From Russula earlei (Eukaryota > Basidiomycota > Agaricomycetes > Russulales > Russulaceae), in NCBI GenBank assembly GCA_025769875.1, contig JAGFNK010000153.1, positions 44,534-108,533 of the forward strand: a DNA stretch of 64,000 nucleotides. The letters run 5' to 3'. The position numbers and the translations under genes were made by a program. The notes below the pieces were generated by a model. It did not search any database. It saw nothing but the letters and a program-made list of their open reading frames with translations, and was not told the origin of the DNA. Below, piece after piece: positions 46,301 through 57,456 of this stretch. How positions within the stretch are numbered: the stretch's first letter is position 1; each line of letters opens with the position of its first letter.

Positions 46301-47213
46301 TTTACGATTCAGTATGCTGATAAGTGTCGTTGCCCAGGCGGGTGGCGAATGACTTGTCGGCGTACGCGACGGACAGATATAAGATCCACGTAGCGTCACG
46401 TCGCGCGGATAATGGTCCGCGTTTCCACCTCGGCGAGCAGATTACGGTTGAGTGGCGTGTACCGAGGCACCACTCACGTAGAGACTGGATCGGGCTCTAT
46501 CGTGTTGGTGCGAACAGGTCGTCCCTTGTGACGCGAACGTCATCCCTGGGGATGTGGGTACCTGTGCTCGACGGAGAGTGGGATGGTGACTTGCCCATTG
46601 GGGGAGAGAGTCAGCTGAATACCATGACAGATAGGGAAGGCGGGGTAGATGACGAGGAGTGTGGCACTGTCGTGTTCAAGGGGGATTCATTGCCATGGAC
46701 AGTCGGGCGGTACGAGATGAGGTACCACCACGACGGAAAGTATAATGTGTTGGCGCTCGAGGGACCTATCGAGATATTTGGTGCGTCTGGCACATCTCTG
46801 TCATGCTTTGCGTTCCAATCCTTAACGATGTTACAGTGGACCGGCCAGAAAAGTTCGACTTTGAGTCGGTGCGCGCTGCACTCGCACACATTGTGCCACT
46901 ATGCCTGGACGGGGATCCATCGCTGATCCCCAGCTCCACGGCTTGCGCTCGAGATGATGATGAGGTTGACGGGGGCAGGGATCCGGATGATTTTCGGTTT
47001 TGGTCGGCGCGGCAGGCCTGGCGAATAGCGCGGGTTGTGCGGGAGATGTTTGGTGTTGAGTATGCGCCGGACGTGGTCGTTGCGGACGCGAACTTGACTG
47101 CCCTTGCCGAGCGGATTGTAGCTTCACAGAAGCTTATGCAAAGGCAAGGGCAAGCAAGGGCAGGGGATGGAGATGGAGATGGAGAAGTAGTTGTTGTCGC
47201 TTACCGCTCTTAG
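43335..47213 (+). CDS. CHO2: Phosphatidylethanolamine N-methyltransferase
   Basis: A multi-exon gene; exon 1 is 43335-43476 and the stop is at 47211-47213. The enzyme uses S-adenosylmethionine to methylate phosphatidylethanolamine in the ER, the first step of phosphatidylcholine synthesis. Exon 1 ends WGKTPTGQ and exon 2 continues [15 protein letters not shown], as in CHO2. Several membrane helices follow, including [16 protein letters not shown] and [15 protein letters not shown]. The methyltransferase signature [20 protein letters not shown] precedes [21 protein letters not shown] second membrane half has [20 protein letters not shown] and [16 protein letters not shown]. The soluble C-terminal part (about 46200-47210) carries the large domain with DWIGLYRVG and [16 protein letters not shown]. 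Introns are short; intron 1 has a 14-nt C run and one intron appears to be GC-AG. The neighbouring DHHC gene is on the same strand, about 100 bp downstream. Confidence 0.95.
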
Positions 47214-47313
47214 TCACGGGATTATCCGGCCAGTCCCTTTACTGCGATCAGACCTGACCTCCACCTCCATCGTCGTTCACTCCTCGTCATGCATGTCTGT
47301 TGAATGACACAAG

Positions 47314-49720
47314 ATGCCCTCTGCAACCCCAGGAAGCCAACGCAGTCTCTCCTCCCTCTCCTCCATGGTTGATGCAGCCCGCACCCGCCGCAACTCACGA
47401 AAGGGCCCCAGGCCCTGGTTCGTACTCAAACTGTCCATCGCCCTCGCCTCGGCCATCATCGCGTACACGGCTTACGTGTACGTTGGAAGACTGTGCATAC
47501 AGATGATCAGACGCGAGCGCAGCTCACTCGGCTCACGCACCTTGGGCGGTGAGTCCCCTCTTTCAGCTTCTCGTTGACGTTCCGTAGACCCTCACACTCT
47601 CTCACACCCTCTATCGGTAGTCGCTCTTTTGGTCGGTTTTGCCGTGCTTTTGATGATGATGATCTGGGCGTATGTGAAGGTAATTTAAAGTCTTCAGCCC
47701 GCCCCCACACCGCACCCTCCTTTCCAATGAGATTTATAATGGGCCAGGTCATATTCACTCCACCAGGTTATGCCATCAAGGTGAGTCTCCGTCTGTCTTT
47801 CTTTCGCTATCACCTTTGGCGGCTGCCCTTCCCCGTCATCTTGTCATATTCCGCGCAATTAGCGCTCACCTGCATACTCTGCCTCTGCTCCCTGACCGCG
47901 TGTACGCCCCGTGCTTTCTGATGGATGGACCATTGCCTTGTTCCGCTGCGGACACGGTTATGTGTGTGCCCCGTTACGCGCGCCTTGTGGAGCTCCTCGT
48001 GCCACATCATGAGCTTGGCCCCAACTCCCCCATATTACGTTATCGATGTTGACCGACCCGAGCCGAGCCCGAGTCTGGCTTTCTGACCCACTCTGTGTCC
48101 CAATACTCGGTCACAGCCACGCTCGTCTCAAGGTCAGGCATGTCGTCGACCTGACAACCTTTTTCGCCCTTCCTGTGATTTTCTTAGCCACCATACCTAC
48201 GTTCTAACCAGAGGAGGCTTTCGATTTCACAGTACTTCCCAAGACAAATGCCACTAGACTCAGCTGCTGAGGAAGCAGTTACTCGTGAAAACTCGACGCG
48301 CTACCAGGATATCCCACCTTCAACGTTGCCCCGTCCACAACCATCGCGACCATCAGCGCCCGCGCTGCCACGCCAGACATCTCGAGGCTCGTCCACGCGC
48401 AGCATTCCGCCCTCCTCCTCCTCCCTCACCTCTCCGTCTTATCCCTCTTCCCGCCCAACATGGATGGGCCAGCGATCGCGCGTGTCCAGCACGCTTCGCT
48501 CTCATTCCCACTTTACCCATCAGTCACAATCACGCTCGGCTCAACCGAGCACCGAAATCAGTGGCCAAGCTGACGCCTTCCCTGAAGGGAGGCAACGCTC
48601 TTCAAGCGGCCCACGTTCTCAATCGAAAACACCCACTCACAAACTTCCAACCCGTGCGATCACCCCGCAGCGCAAACAACATCGATATTGTGAGGCATGC
48701 GGGATCGTCAAGCCGCCGCGCACGCATCATTGCAAGACTTGTGGCAAGGTGCGTCGTCATTTCGCTCACTCTGTGTAATGGGGGAGAGGCGCTGATGTGT
48801 GCGGTTACTGTAGTGTGTCCTAAGATTCGATCATCATTGCCCTTGTAGGTGCTTCACGTCTTGGTGAGCTGGTACATTTTGAGATTAACCACGCGACAAC
48901 CCGAGGGATCGGGCAGTGTGTAGGAGCGCAGAACCAGAAGGTGTGTTTTTGTGTCAGACCCGAAGCCTCCAGAGCGAGTCGCTGACGTCACTCTCTTCAG
49001 TTTTTCTTCGTATTCGTTGTATGGGCTGCATTCTTCTGCCTCTGGACCTTCGCCACACTACTCGGGCTTAACGTGCGTGCTGCCTCGCGCAGGGGATTCA
49101 CCCTCGACCCTCAACATATCGTCATCATGGCCTTGTACGTCCCTGTCTACGATGCGTCCCTCTTCCACTCCCATATATCACGAAGATCGCAGTTCGGGAC
49201 TATTCTCAATGTTCACTTTGACCATGTCCTCCACGCACATCGTTCTTATCAGCACAAATCAGACGACAGTCGAGCACCTCGCTGCTCGCACAACAAAAGA
49301 CCGCGAGAAGGAAGTGCTAGATGAGATGCACTCTTTCTGGTCGTTCAAGTTCGTCTCGTTCTTCCTCTTTGTACCTTTGCAAGGTTGTACTGATGGAGCT
49401 TTGTTGGGTCGTTATTTCAGGGCAAAGCGCCGCACACGACAAGCATGGGATGCGGAGTACGGCCGAATTGGACGTGAGGGCAACATGTGGTGGCTCGGCA
49501 GCGTGCGTGCAAACTGGGAGCAAGTCTTTGGCCCTCGCACTTGGACGTGGTTTCGTGAGTGCTCCTTCTCTTCGTTTCGCACATGTTGTCTGATTCTGAA
49601 CTGTCGATAGTTCCAATTGGGACGACTAAGGATAAGGGGCGAGAATTTTCGCGGAATCCACGCTTTAACGCGGATGGGGTCTGGTTGCCTCGGAAGCAGT
49701 GGCCGCCGGCATTGCGGTAG
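47314..49720 (+). CDS. DHHC-type protein S-acyltransferase (palmitoyltransferase)
   Basis: The start ATG at 47314 follows closely on CHO2. Early exons encode the first membrane helices (FVLKLSIALASAIIAYTAYV; VALLVGFAVLLMMMIWAYVK). A Ser/Pro/Arg-rich linker spans about 48245-48670. The cysteine-rich domain is split by introns: YCEACGIVKPPRTHHCKTCG, then CVLRFDHHCPWIGQC, then VGAQNQK. The DHHC tetrad in this domain is the catalytic site that takes palmitate from acyl-CoA and passes it to substrate cysteines. Further helices follow (FFFVFVVWAAFFCLWTFATL; SGLFSMFTLTMSSTHIVLIS), with a C-terminal GREGNMWWLGSVRANWEQVF and the end WLPRKQWPPALR. One exon between about 47780 and 48240 was not resolved. 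The membrane layout fits the Pfa3/Pfa4 type; the paralogue is not assigned. Confidence 0.88.
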
Positions 49721-50816
49721 TGAGATGACATCTAGATTGGGTGATGGACGATGTTTATGACTTTTACACTGCCCCCGACGATGACGGTGGCAATAACGAT
49801 CTATTTGACTTACATGATGCTCATCGTGTACATTACGACATGGTTTCGGCGAATGAGAATGGCTTCAAGTCTTGCATACACACCAAGGGCTCGCATCGAA
49901 AGCATACCCGCTGCACGTGGATACGGATTCGGGGCGGGGAGAGTGGTGGGCAAGGTCAAGGCTAAGATCGAACAGCGAGAATGTGTGGGAAATGAGCGTA
50001 ACCTGTTGATTCGAAGATATCGCTTTCTGCTGACAGAAACGCCCAGAAACCCACCAAGGAAGTACCCGGTCACCTTTACCTCCATGCGACGCAGGCCATG
50101 TGCTCTCTCGTTAAATTATATGAGGAATTACGTGTTCGTTCAGTGAAGCCGTCCGTCTCGATCTTGAGTTGACATCGAGTCCGACGACAAAACACCGAAG
50201 ACGGTTTACAAGACACTACAGCGACACCCGAATGGTCATATACTCGAGGGACGCACAAGACGCACGCACAGGTCCCAGGTCTTAGGCCGCATTAAAATGG
50301 CGTTGTATCTGGAGAGCATCACGAGCGTCATGTCATTCGATGAGAGGTAGGATGACTAGTAGGGCACGGCATGGCCACAGCTTTTCTCCACAACGCAAGT
50401 GCCAGAGGTGCGCTTACCGATAACTTGAGGCAAACCGGCACGGACTGGCCACCGTTGCTGATAGTATCGCCTGGACTGAGACAGGCGAACGACGACGACT
50501 CGTCCGCCTAATCCGAGGATCATAGAGTATAGGACTGCACTCGCACCTTTGCCTTTGCATGATGACAAACAGGTTTGCCCCCCCCTGATCCTCCGACGTG
50601 AGCTACTCGACCGAGACGAGATGCCACCGAGTGGCTTTCCCGCGCTCGCTCCTCTCAAGGAATGCAAGACCAGAAAACGTTGATGCGTGAGTTGTTGCAT
50701 CAACATCAGACGATCATGATACGTGCTTAACGGGAGGATAGCTCCGCGCGTCATGATACAGGAAGAGTGGAAGGGGGGGGGGGGAGAGGGGGGGGGGGGG
50801 GGAGGGCTGGCTCCAG
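49721..50816. other. Intergenic, no confirmed gene
   Basis: An open frame at 49751-50146 on the plus strand lacks any domain. Immediately before the small secreted gene is a G/A tract (50776-50804: two long G runs broken by AGA and A), a probable promoter polypurine tract. Confidence 0.45.
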
Positions 50817-50822
50817 TATAAA
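50817..50822 (+). promoter_or_regulatory. TATA box of the small secreted-protein gene
   Basis: TATAAA, 162 bases before the ATG and just after the polypurine tract. Confidence 0.5.
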
Positions 50823-50978
50823 GCCAATGCCTGCGTTTGCGATTCCCCCCAGCTGTGCTCGCCTTCATTCCACAACTAGCCGGTACCGGATACCGACGAC
50901 CTTTTTACACTTGTTCACACCTCGACAACTTCGGACGACTTTCAGTCCAACAATCCAAAAACCCACTCATAGTCAATA

Positions 50979-51264
50979 ATGCGCACCTCTGTTTTTGCTG
51001 CCATATTCTTCCTCGCCATCGGCGTCGTTCCATCGTTCACGAAGATACCGTACGTCCATTTTTTTAGGTTCTCTTGCCCCTCCCCCCAAGTCAGCTTTAC
51101 CTTGCAGAAATGAGGAGCCCGACTCCGAATCCAATCCTACAAAGAAGCACCAAGGTAAAGGGCGGAGAAAGGAGATACCGCTGCGAAGGGCAACAACCAA
51201 AAGTTTACAGGACGATTTAGATAAAGACGACAATTGGGTGGTGCCAATTAAACCGAAGATATAA
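50979..51264 (+). CDS. Small secreted protein, 75 residues
   Basis: Two exons, 50979-51049 and 51108-51264, joined at a clean GT-AG intron of 58 nt. Residues 1-22 (MRTSVFAAIFFLAIGVVPSF) are a signal peptide. The mature part is short, with no cysteine and strongly mixed charge: basic in the middle (KKHQGKGRRKEIPLRR), acidic near the end (DDLDKDD), finishing DNWVVPIKPKI. No homologue is recognised. The support is structural: TATA box, signal peptide, an intron that keeps frame, and AATAAA at 51346-51351. It could be an effector-like or peptide-precursor gene, or an orphan. The KGRRKE stretch might be a processing site; this is inference. Confidence 0.65.
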
Positions 51265-51345
51265 TTCACCAGCTTTATGACCATATTGATGATAAAGGCT
51301 TGCGTTAGACATGTGTAGTGATAGAATCACACTCAGTCTGTTGTG

Positions 51346-51351
51346 AATAAA
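51346..51351 (+). promoter_or_regulatory. Polyadenylation signal of the small secreted-protein gene
   Basis: AATAAA, 82 bases after the stop. Confidence 0.5.
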
Positions 51352-51589
51352 GTATTGGGTTCCGAGTTCTCTTTAGAGAACGAGGTTCTTAAGCCAAATT
51401 TTCACGGTGCCAAATTTTGGCTGGCCATGTCCGGTTGTTCCCGAAATATGGCTCTGTCCGCGGCCATCTTTGTTCCAGTTCCATTGCCGACTTACTTTAG
51501 TTCATTTATTTGGCATTTTGTTTTGTGTATTATTGTGTTTGTGTGCGTGCATCATATTCGAATACCTGATCACAAAGTTTTTTGGTGTT

Positions 51590-52770
51590 GAGCTCTGTGC
51601 TTTTTTAATATTTTTATTGTTTTCATTGCCTGCTCTCCCCCACGTGCGCGATTTTCGCATGTTGCAGTGACCAGGTGCATTTTTCCTTTTCATCTGTCTG
51701 AGCTCGTGATGGTACAATCGCCAATCTCGATACCTGGATGGCAAGAAACGTGTATTTTCCCGTGTGTGTGCATTTTTCTTTCTCAGATGTTGTTGCGAAA
51801 CAAGGAACACAAATGCCTGTTCCGGCATGTGTGACAACTCCAGGCCAAGACCATGCGAACAACAACACCCAATCTCGGTGAAATGAAGCCTATGGTGTGC
51901 AACCATGAATATCTTGTGTGCATTTCTTTTTTTTTCTTCCTTGCATCTCGCTTCACTTGTGATTTCTAACCCCTCACAGTGACAGCACGGCCAGGACCAC
52001 AGCGATGATACCGCCATCAAGCTGGGCCTCAAGTGACAAGCCACTCTGGTGTTCACGCGATCAGGGGTTTTCGCGCTTGACCAGCGTACGGTTTTCGTTT
52101 TTGTTTTCGCCAGTTTTCTCTCACACTCTTTCCCCTCTCCCTTTCCCCAAGGGCAACAGCCCACTGTCCCATTTCACAATACAAGACTCCAAGATTCTGT
52201 CAGCGACTCGCCGGTTCCCTCTGGCCTTCTTTTTCCCATGCGTGCGTGCGTTTTTCCCTCCATTCTTCCCACTTTCCTCTTCATTTGGGTTGCTCTCTAA
52301 TCCCCTCTTCCCTCAACATCCCCACACGCGCGACGGGCCAATTCACACATGTAGCCCTGATGGCACACAACGCGGGTTTTCCCGCACGCGCGATGACCTA
52401 TGTGCGTTTTTTGTCTTTCCTTTTTTTTTTGTTCTCTTCGTTTTTGTGGATTTCTCTCAACCCACTTCCTTTATAGTGCGACTTCTGGCATGGAGTCAGT
52501 CGTCTCGCCCACCACATGCGCGATGTTCACGCGTTGAGTTCTGTGCGTTTTTCTTTTTTGAGTTTCTCTCTCAACTCCGTTCTCCTGTGCATGCGTGCGA
52601 TTTTGCTGCCTTCTTTTCTCACCTTTTTCTTTTAGGTTTTCCTCTCATCCCCCCCTTCCTCCACGTGCGGTGGGCCTATCCACTTGGCCTGCCAAAACCC
52701 TGACAGCACGCGACATGTGATTTCTCATGTTGAAATGTGTGCGTTTTTTTGTTTTCGCCGCTTTCTTATG
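51590..52770. repeat. Degenerate T/C-rich repeat family
   Basis: Variants of two blocks keep returning: a TGTGCGTTTTTT(C)TTTTT type block (near 51595, 52398, 52540, 52735) and a CAC(A/G)TGCGCGAT type block (near 51640, 52325, 52370, 52514, 52595). Spacing is irregular, so this is a decayed satellite or nested copies of one element. The open frames here are low-complexity Phe/Ser/Leu readings and are not genes. Confidence 0.5.
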
Positions 52771-53691
52771 GCTAATGGAGGTGGCTGTGCGCGGTTCCCA
52801 TGAGAATGTCAGCCTCACCCAAACTGTTTACGACTCGGTATGTGGCTTTTTTTTTTCGCGCGCTCCTGATTTTCCCCATCCCTTTCCCGTCTTTCCTGCC
52901 CCAATTCCCACTACACAAAGAGCCCATTTGCCCATTCCTCTGCACCAATGCCAAAACCCCAATAGGGAAAAATGCAAGTGACAAAAAGAGGTGATAGTGA
53001 CAGGTATGGTCTACTTACTGTGCACACCAAATGCAATGCACTTGACTGTGCCAGTAGTCTTATAAAGCACTTTACCTGGATGTAATGGCTTCATCAAGGT
53101 GGAAATAAAAGAATTTTCTTTTCTTCAATTGATAAGGCCCCTTTTACCAACTGAGAATTCTTGAATTTTGAACTTGAACTTGGATTTCAGGATTATTCTG
53201 GGAGTGACAGGAGTGATAGGAGTGATGTAAGTGATATGATGTATATAATAAATTAATATGCATTTTTTTCTGTTGCAATTTGCATATTTGCCTATATGGG
53301 GTTACACATGATGTGTCAGTGTCAAACTCAGAGTTGAGCTCAACATCTGGGTGCTTGCAGCCCCATTTGCACTAGAGCTGCACATACAAAATTTGCACAA
53401 AGAGGTGCACCCACACATTGGTGACACATGTGCTGCCTTAATGCCATGCTTGCAATACCCCACTTGGAAGGAGTGGAAGGAAGCATTGTATGGTACAATG
53501 AGGAACTCCAGTGTGATAAGTTGTCACAGAACCAGTACCTTGGACTGGACTGGCAATGGGGATAGCCTACCCAGACATGCCTTGCATTTGACTTGTGTTC
53601 TATGACTCACTACTGAACTCATGCTTACCATGACTGTTCCTCATGTGTGCCCCTGATTGCCTCACAAATGACTCACTGTTACCTGCAGGTA
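52771..53691. other. No gene; AT-rich transposon-island sequence
   Basis: Contains a 9-bp tandem (GGAGTGAYA units, with a last TAAGTGATA) at 53203-53240. Nothing else was recognised. Confidence 0.4.
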
Positions 53692-54035
53692 CTATTTGAT
53701 ATGGTATCTAGCAAAATATAAACTGTTCCATTTGAAGAGAACAAGCCTTAGGCTTGTTCTCCTGTGAATATACTGATTGAACACCTCTGGAACTGTCCCT
53801 CTCTGAGCTCTCTAGCTCCCTGTCTGAAAAGCTCTGTATTGCTAAGTCTTCTGGACATGAAGACTTATCAATAGCTTCCCCATTCCACAGTACACACTAG
53901 CTTTTGCTGTGTTGTCACTGAGATCCCTGACCTTTGTGAGAACTTGTTGTCTTGCTTGAATTCCCAGTGCTTGTCTTGCATGTGAACAGATTTGTCAGTG
54001 ACACCGCCCCCAGTCAGTGACATAAGTCATATCAC
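53692..54035 (+). repeat. LTR-like segment A
   Basis: Starts near CTATTTGATATGGTAT. It has an AT-rich TATA region (53715-53723), then a perfect 11-bp inverted repeat with a TTA loop (53737-53761), and ends near CCGCCCCCAGTCAGTGACA. It is a diverged inverted copy of segment B (54660-55006); matching landmarks include CTAAGTCTTCT, AAGATCCCTGAC-type and GATTTGTCAG. No open frame is shared between them, so a solo LTR or part of one is the best reading. Confidence 0.6.
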
Positions 54036-54180
54036 CAAGACTCAGACTGAAAGACATGGTACTGTATTGAAATAATTGACCAAATTTGTGAAAAACCTTG
54101 CACTACAAGTTGTGCCTTGTACTTGTCAATTGATCCATGTGCCTTGCATTTGATGTGAAAGACCCATTTCAATCCAACTA

Positions 54181-54506
54181 CAGTGACCCAAAAAACTGTT
54201 CAAATGTTGTGTACATTTTCATTGTATTAACTATATCCAGAGAACCACTGCAGCTAATAATATGTAACTGGGTTTGTTGTAATGTTTGCTGGTGTACCCA
54301 TTTGAACAGTTTTTTGGCCTTGGATAGTGAATTCATTATCTCTCAGATTAAGATTCATATTCTTGTCCCAGAGGGCTGAAATTGAACATGGAGGTCATGT
54401 GACCTATAATAAACTCAAATCATGTGCAAATATAGTAAAACAGCTGCTTCTTCTTCACCAACAACATCATGAAGTCTCTTCTTCCTCATGAAGTCAACTA
54501 CATCTA
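54181..54506 (+). mobile_element. Tc1/mariner-like element, truncated copy 1
   Basis: Begins with CAGTGACCCAAAAAAC directly after a TA dinucleotide, the Tc1/mariner target. It is closely similar to the start of copy 2 (58470 onward). Only the left end and about the first 13 codons of the transposase (MKSLLPHEVNYI) remain, and the match stops abruptly at about 54506. An inverted repeat (54188-54206 with 54299-54317) lies inside the left end. Confidence 0.8.
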
Positions 54507-54659
54507 GTGCTTTCAGGTCAGGTCACATTGACTGCAAAAAACTGCTTGACTGAACCTGACCTGACTGATCATGAGTGAACTTTCAGTCAAGGTCAAACTG
54601 GATTGTAGAATGTCCAGTCACAGTCACATCAACTTTCGAGACTGATAAAAACTGGTCAA

Positions 54660-55006
54660 GACTGGTCAAGTGTCACCGACTGGGGGTGGTGTTGCTGACA
54701 AATCGTTTCATGCATGAGACGTGCGCTCAGAGTCGAGCGAGAATGAAGATTCTCGTGAAAGTCAGGGATCTTGGTGATGACAATGCCAAGGCAATTGTGT
54801 ACTGTGGAGAGGAATTTCAAGTGATAGGCCTTCGCATTAGAAGACTTAGAGAAATGAGGGCTCTTTTTGGGGCATTTGCTTGATTCCCTGCAAGCCTACA
54901 GTCCTGAAGCTGAAACCAGTGATATTTCACAGGAGAACAAGCTTAAGGCTTGTTCCTTTCGACTGACAAGTTTATATAGACAAGTACTACTATATCAAAT
55001 AGGATG
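54660..55006 (-). repeat. LTR-like segment B (inverted relative to A)
   Basis: Read on the minus strand: CTATTTGATATAGTA, TATA box (54978-54971), hairpin GAACAAGC/GCTTGTTC (54955-54935), then CTAAGTCTTCTAATGCG, AAGATCCCTGACTTTC and CACCCCCAGTCGGTGACA. This matches segment A in order. Confidence 0.6.
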
Positions 55007-55384
55007 CATGAGGCAGAAGTGAGGTGATTGTACTAGAACATGCTGGAAACAGATGGTACATGCGAGGCAAAGTGAGTCATGAAAATGCGCAGAAAATGTG
55101 AGGCTTGTCCAGGTAGGCTTGTCTGGTTGCCTGGTCCAGTCTGAAGTACTGGTACTTGTGACATCAAGACTGGTCAAGACTGGTGTGTCATGAACCATTC
55201 TCTGGAGAGGGCCCTTGAAGGACCCTTCCTTATAAGAGGAAACCCAGTCCCTATGGTGTCACCCTGTTCACACGGACAAAAGGGGTGAGTAGAGGTGTCC
55301 ACAATATTGTGCGCGCATTGTCGCAGCGAGCGATTCTCGGCACAATCGACATACAGCAAGCCCCACTTAATGGCAACCCTTTTA

Positions 55385-55620
55385 GCAATAAAGGACAGTA
55401 TTATAACCTCCCTAAGGACCATTTAGGATGACTCTAAGTGCCCTACAATAGGCACTAACACAATACTAAAGACCCTACAACATGTTATTAGACTGACTCT
55501 AATAACCTTAGAACAAACTATAAAGCAATACTAAGGACCTTAATAGAAGTATTAGGGTCGACTCTAAGGACACTAATAGAACTATATAAGGGGCCTTATA
55601 GACAACTCTATTCCTCGAAC
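55385..55620. repeat. 65-bp tandem repeat
   Basis: GACTCTAA recurs at 55430, 55495 and 55560, and CAATACTAA at 55461 and 55526, all exactly 65 bp apart. About three diverged copies. It lies upstream of the LTR at 55.7-56.15 kb. Confidence 0.75.
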
Positions 55621-55689
55621 CAAACTACAAGTCCCCAAATGACCGGCCCTAAACTAACTAACAGCAAATGAATCAGGTGCTTTGCACAT

Positions 55690-56150
55690 GTACTAGAGCA
55701 GTGAACACGTGGACAGTAGAGGCTCTAACTCATCATGAGGAGCCCTCTTACTCAGCAGCTTACTGAGCATGACCGAGCATGCTCAGTAAGCATACTCTGA
55801 CTTCTTACTCATCCATCTATTGTGCTTGATAACAAGGTTATGACTTGTTCCCTATTTAGCAGTTCTCTTGTAGTATATAAGCACTCAATAAAGTAGCGGA
55901 CAGTCTTCAGACTGTCCATTTGTTTATGGCACTCTCTATCCCTGGGATACTCCTTTAAGGACTGTCCCCTTGTGACCACCCTGGCTTCTTCCCTGCATAC
56001 CTGCTTGACTTTACCAGTAACTATACCCATTTGGTATTTGTTACTGCTCTGGACTTTACTACTTGCCCATGCCATCTTGGACGTCTATCGACTCATCTTT
56101 GAACTAACCCCTTGCTCTTGAACTGGATTGTTCAACAGTGAGTCTTGACA
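55690..56150 (+). repeat. LTR of the same family as the LTR at 62.2-62.8 kb
   Basis: The TATA box is at 55874-55880 and a 9-bp perfect hairpin (GGACAGTCT/AGACTGTCC) at 55898-55917. The downstream part aligns with the minus-strand LTR at 62817-62238 (GACTGTCCATTTGT, CCATTTGGTAT against CCATCTGGTAT, CATGCCATCT against AACGCCATCT), and both end in CTTGACA. U3 also holds an 11-bp-arm palindrome (55761-55771 with 55778-55788). The left boundary is uncertain. No matching second LTR was found, so it is probably a solo LTR. Confidence 0.65.
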
Positions 56151-57456
56151 GGTGTGCCTGGTGTGCCTGGGATTTCTGTCAAGATTTCATGGGTTTGAGG
56201 ATTATGGTCATAACTTGTCATAAGTAAAGCATGACTGGGAACATGTGTGTGAGATTGTAAGGCTGGTTACCTGACCCTGTACCTAGTGAGTACCCAAGTA
56301 GAGAGAGAGCCCCCATGAGAAGTTGGACACAGGCACAAAGAGGAGTTCTCAAGCCAGTCAGAGAAGGGGACACCAAAGCTTGCTTGTCATTCCAGAGGGT
56401 AAGTAGAGAGATTAAGTACAGAATACAGGGGAGTACAAAGGAAAATAGGAGATTGAAACACAAGGGAGCATAAAGATTGTCTATGCTGCACACAAAAAAA
56501 AAATGCACATCTCAATGCATGAAAATTGTGCACCTAGGAAAAGATGCATTGCTATCAGGGTTTCAGACCTTACACCTCCCAGGGGGTTGAAATTTTGAGC
56601 ATCCCCAGTCAAACCTTCTTGACTGAGCTTCAGCCTTGTGCATGTGGTCTTGTCATCTCATTGCAGAAGGGGGATGGCAGGTGCTGAGGTGTCATTGTGT
56701 GTTGAATGTGGGCATGGTGTGGCAAAGCAGGGGGTGTGGTGTGCTTGTGGTGTGTCAAATGTGTTGTTGCACCTTGTGGTGTTGCCAAGCATTGGCTGTA
56801 TTGGTGCTGTTGCTGCTGCTGTCAATACAGAGGCGATGGTGGTGGCAAGAGCAAGGGCAGTGGTGAGCGAGGGTGGAGGTGTGGAAAGGCATGGGTGTGG
56901 GGGTGTGACTTGTGCATTGCTCATGCTGTTGTCTTGCGGGCATGGTGACGAGGTCTTCACCACTGCAGGTGGTGGCAGCACATGTGGATGCAATGGAAGG
57001 GGAGGTGAGGTGTGGTGTGGTGCTTGCATTGGTGGCATCTCCTGTGGCCATGTTGTGGTGGTGGGGTCTGATTATTCTGCAGGACGGCATTGTGGCATCT
57101 GCTTCTCTGAGGTGGCAGTGTGCATGCTCTTCATTTTCTGGTTATCTGTGTGTTCTTTCTTGGTGGTGTGAGGTGGCATAATGGCTAGAGATGGAAGTGT
57201 GAGAGCAGCGTGGTCAGGAAGCAGAGCAGTGGCTGGGACTAGGCCCAGAATGGCAGTGGATGAGGCTGAGGGCATGGTGGCAATGGCTGACTGTGCTGGC
57301 AATATGGTGGACATGACTGAGGAAGCTGAAGCTGAAGCGGCAGAGGACAAGACTGGAATGGAGATGGGAGACAAAGAGGTGGTGGGCATAGATGTGATGG
57401 TGGGAGTGGGTGATGTGGAGACTGGTGAAGAGAGCATGGGAGTGGACAACACTGAG
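56151..57456. other. G/T-rich low-complexity sequence between LTRs
   Basis: From 56630 on, GGTGTGG, GTGGTG and GCTGCTG motifs give long overlapping open frames on both strands (for example 56638-57171). Composition alone explains them. 57181-57456 reads as a Met/Glu/Gly-rich frame (VAMADCAGNMVDMTEEAEAE) and may be the degenerate end of a retroelement ORF. Confidence 0.4.

Noticed and set aside
49751..50146. 131-codon frame after the DHHC gene
   Set aside because: Could be mistaken for a membrane protein because of its hydrophobic start, but the region is the 3' end of the DHHC gene and no homologue is recognised.
52005..52703. 232-codon Phe/Ser/Pro-rich plus-strand frame
   Set aside because: Falls inside the degenerate T/C-rich repeat family; reading is driven by the repeat.
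56638..57171. Long open frames on both strands in a G/T-rich region
   Set aside because: Explained by low-complexity composition; residues are Cys/Gly/Val or Pro/Thr/His runs with no domain and no splice structure.
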